In this document: piece by piece, positions 6,862 through 8,090 of the stretch
Layout of the letters: the number at the start of each line of letters is the position of its first letter
How positions within the stretch are numbered: the first letter of the stretch is position 1
From: Clostridia bacterium
Lineage (GTDB): Bacteria > Bacillota > Clostridia > UBA1381
Length of the DNA: 8,090 nucleotides
Direction of reading: 5' to 3'
Assembly: GCA_900756545.1 (NCBI GenBank)
Contig: CAAEKO010000063.1
Location: 1 to 8,090, forward strand
Translations under genes and position numbers: made by a program
Notes under the pieces: generated by a model
What the model saw: only the letters and a program-made list of their open reading frames with translations
What the model was told of the DNA's origin: nothing
The model's database searches: none

Positions 6862-6895
6862 TAAAAAGCCGACAACATACGTTATCGGCTTTTAG
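6862..6895 (-). terminator. Intrinsic terminator after the small gene (probably works in both directions)
   Basis: Arms 6864-6876 and 6881-6893 form a 13-bp stem with one G-U pair and a 4-base loop. On the minus strand AAAAGCCGATAAC pairs with GTTGTCGGCTTTT and runs into a further T. It lies directly after the TAA of the small gene and isolates the repair-related operon from the pilin operon. The A-tract on the other side could also serve plus-strand transcripts. Confidence 0.8.
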
Positions 6896-7030
6896 TTAAA
6901 CATCGTTATTCTTGATTGATTTTTTCTTTGCGTTTTTGTTCTGGTTCTGGTTTTCCGCCGTAATCGGCGTCTGGTAATTGCATTTTTCCATTCTTGCCTT
7001 TTTGTTATCCGGCTGACTGTCCTTTGGCAT
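6896..7030 (-). CDS. Small basic protein of 44 residues, function unknown
   Basis: ATG 7028-7030 is preceded by a near-perfect Shine-Dalgarno sequence, GGAGGTGAT, five bases away. The frame runs 44 codons to TAA 6896-6898, immediately before the terminator stem. The product is rich in Lys, Asn and Gln (for example ENQNQNKNAKKKSIKNNDV at the end), with a single Cys17, no membrane segment and no signal peptide. Composition is reminiscent of minor small spore proteins of Firmicutes, but no family motif was recognised. It lies 45 bases after ywbE in the same orientation and probably on the same transcript. The ribosome binding site, the stop next to the terminator and the lack of another gene make it credible as a real gene despite its size. 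Confidence 0.65.
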   Translation of the reverse strand: MPKDSQPDNKKARMEKCNYQTPITAENQNQNKNAKKKSIKNNDV

Positions 7031-7075
7031 CGTTATCACCTCCGACACCATTATTGTGCAATCTATGCCCGGATT

Positions 7076-7270
7076 TTATACAAGAATATTCTGCACGCGC
7101 CCTACCTGGCCGTCCTCAAGCATAACCTTGATCCCGCGGGGATGATAGGCGCTGTTGGTTAAAATCTTTGCAACCCTGCCCCGCGTCAGCTTGCCTGTTG
7201 GCTGGTCGCATTTTAAAACCACCTCTACGACCGCGCCGAGTTCTATTTTATCATGTTCCTGATGAATCAT
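7076..7270 (-). CDS. ywbE: YwbE-family protein (DUF2196)
   Basis: 64 residues from ATG 7268-7270. The core reads DQPTGKLTRGRVAKILTNSA then HPRGIKVMLEDGQVGRVQNI, which matches the YwbE family almost along its whole length (DQRTGxLTRGxVxxILTxSxxHPHGIKVRLExGxVGRVQxI). The family's role is not established; the fold appears to be a small beta-barrel. The ATG is preferred to a TTG at 7300 because the family's N-terminus has this length and the longer reading would overlap the upstream gene's end. It starts 20 bases after the SRAP stop, so it is very likely co-transcribed. The ribosome binding site is weak (AGTGG). Confidence 0.88.
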   Translation of the reverse strand: MIHQEHDKIELGAVVEVVLKCDQPTGKLTRGRVAKILTNSAYHPRGIKVMLEDGQVGRVQNILV

Positions 7271-7289
7271 ACTACCACTTTTTTCTATA

Positions 7290-7865
7290 TCAAATTTCAA
7301 TTGCCCGCACCAATTCGGGCGGCGTTTCAGCGAGCGCCGAAACCGCGTACTGCGTATCTGAAAGCCAATCCTTTATCTGCTGCTTTCTAAGCACCACCGG
7401 CATCCTGTTATGGACGTCCGACATTGAATTATTCGGAGCCGTCGTCAGGATTACAAACTTCCTCTCGCCGTCATATTCTTTAAAAAGTCCCGCCATGTAC
7501 AAAACTTTCTCATTGGGCAGGTTAAACCTGTATTTCTTTTTTTCCTTGTTCCATTCATAAAACCCAGTTGACGGCACAACGCACCGGCCGGTAAAAACCG
7601 CGTCCCGAAACGTCGGCTTGTCCATTGCCGTCTCCGCCCGGGCATTGATAATCACGCCGCTTTTACTGCGGAAGTTGGGGAACCCCCACTTCATGGGCGC
7701 GGGCGCAATCTCTTGCGCTGTTTCAAACAAAACCGGCGCAAGGTTTGTGGGGAATATTTCACCCGTCTTTATTTCCTGCCCTTTATATTTCTCATTCACC
7801 GCGTTTATGATATTGATAATTTCCTGATTTTCCTGATCTGTAAACAGAGTATATCTGCCGCACAT
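7290..7865 (-). CDS. SOS response-associated peptidase, SRAP/YedK (HMCES) family
   Basis: 191 residues. SRAP proteins form a stable DNA-protein crosslink with abasic sites in single-stranded DNA through the N-terminal cysteine, shielding them from error-prone processing. All signature residues are visible: MCGRYTLF with Cys2 (exposed when Met is removed), INARAET with Asn74, STGFYEW with Glu104, and HNRMPVVL with His152. Start ATG 7863-7865 was chosen so that Cys is residue 2; GGGAGG lies eight bases upstream. A TTG six bases further up would bury the cysteine and is rejected. Length is near the usual 190-230. It heads an operon with ywbE and the small gene, and is divergent from a Y-family polymerase, which fits a shared role in damage tolerance. 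Confidence 0.93.
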   Translation of the reverse strand: MCGRYTLFTDQENQEIINIINAVNEKYKGQEIKTGEIFPTNLAPVLFETAQEIAPAPMKWGFPNFRSKSGVIINARAETAMDKPTFRDAVFTGRCVVPSTGFYEWNKEKKKYRFNLPNEKVLYMAGLFKEYDGERKFVILTTAPNNSMSDVHNRMPVVLRKQQIKDWLSDTQYAVSALAETPPELVRAIEI

Positions 7866-7890
7866 ATTCAAACCTCCCGCTGCTTATACT

Positions 7891-7919
7891 ATTATCAGGT
7901 GATTTTATGGAGCGCACAA
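7891..7919 (-). promoter_or_regulatory. Probable promoter of the SRAP-ywbE operon
   Basis: On the minus strand TTGTGC (7919-7914) and GATAAT (7896-7891) are separated by 17 bases, a good sigma-70-type pair. Transcription would begin near 7884, leaving a short leader that includes the GGGAGG site. The -35 element lies within the first codons of the divergent polymerase gene because the gap between the two genes is only 41 bases. No LexA (GAACnnnnGTTC-like) box was seen. Confidence 0.45.
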
Positions 7920-8090
7920 TCCTGCACAGCGACCTGAACGCTTTTTACGCAAGCGTCGAGTGCCTGCACAATCCCGGGATACGGGATAAACCCGTCGCCG
8001 TTGCGGGCGATGTAGAAAACCGCCACGGTATTATCCTTGCAAAGAACGAGCTTGCAAAAAAATGCGGCGTATCTACCGGCGAACCTTTGT
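7907..8090 (+). CDS. dinB: Y-family DNA polymerase (DinB/Pol IV-like), N-terminal 61 residues, runs off right edge
   Basis: ATG 7907-7909 follows AGGTGA by a few bases. The reading MERTILHSDLNAFYASVE has the catalytic Asp9 of the first palm motif, the steric-gate position in the FY pair (Phe13/Tyr14), and Glu18. GKPVAVxG-like DKPVAVAGD and RHGIILAKNELAKK match the Y-family finger region; the HGI(V/I)LAKN wording is typical of Firmicutes members. These enzymes copy past damaged bases at low fidelity. Only 61 codons of an expected roughly 350-420 are inside the window, so later palm, little-finger and beta-clamp-binding parts cannot be checked, and a UmuC/PolY-type relative is possible. Confidence 0.88.
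   Translation, partial: MERTILHSDLNAFYASVECLHNPGIRDKPVAVAGDVENRHGIILAKNELAKKCGVSTGEPL

Noticed and set aside
7168..7560. Plus-strand open frame of 130 codons
   Set aside because: It is a shadow of ywbE and the SRAP gene, both of which are firmly identified on the minus strand.
7866..7906. LexA-binding site between the two repair genes
   Set aside because: No GAACnnnnGTTC-like or CGAACnnnnGTTCG-like palindrome is present in the gap.

Overview
The window looks like a chromosomal segment of an anaerobic Bacillota, most likely class Clostridia. The evidence is strong Shine-Dalgarno sites of the GGAGG type, FTLVE/FTLPE class III prepilin leaders like those of Gram-positive pilus and competence operons, a YwbE-family protein, and a Y-family polymerase with the Firmicutes-style HSDLNAFYASVE start. 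Species cannot be named from the sequence.

Layout, left to right. Positions 1-228 are the left end and the start of tnpA of an IS200/IS605-family element (minus strand, running off the left edge). Positions 182-487 are the N-terminal part of a prepilin peptidase gene, cut off at the IS. Positions 488-5230 carry a series of minus-strand genes for exported or envelope proteins that are all broken: an unknown secreted protein (488-2086), a smaller membrane-associated protein (2083-2576), a large secreted Big2 (bacterial Ig-like) protein (2582-4435), a GspG-like pseudopilin without its own start (4456-4932), and a PilX/GspK-like protein that loses frame near 4931-4950. Positions 5231-6721 hold three intact prepilin genes of the same operon. 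Positions 6862-6895 are a terminator. Then come a 44-codon small gene (6896-7030), ywbE (7076-7270) and an SRAP/YedK-like gene (7290-7865), all on the minus strand. At the right edge a dinB-like DNA polymerase gene (7907-8090, partial) reads divergently on the plus strand.

The genes from 6721 down to 182 are in one direction, tightly packed or overlapping, and read as one operon: pseudopilins first, then exported surface proteins, then the peptidase that would cut the prepilin leaders. This is a small type IV pilus / type II secretion-like (pseudopilus) module. Assembly ATPase and platform protein genes are not in the window.

The most notable feature is the pattern of damage. About eleven to thirteen lesions (single-base frameshifts, several in short homopolymers, and six in-frame TAG/TGA codons) lie between about 680 and 4950, while the roughly 2.3 kb of coding sequence from 5231 to 8090 shows none. 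Together with the IS-truncated peptidase this suggests a decaying pilus locus. Base-calling error and stop-codon read-through are alternatives that can be tested.
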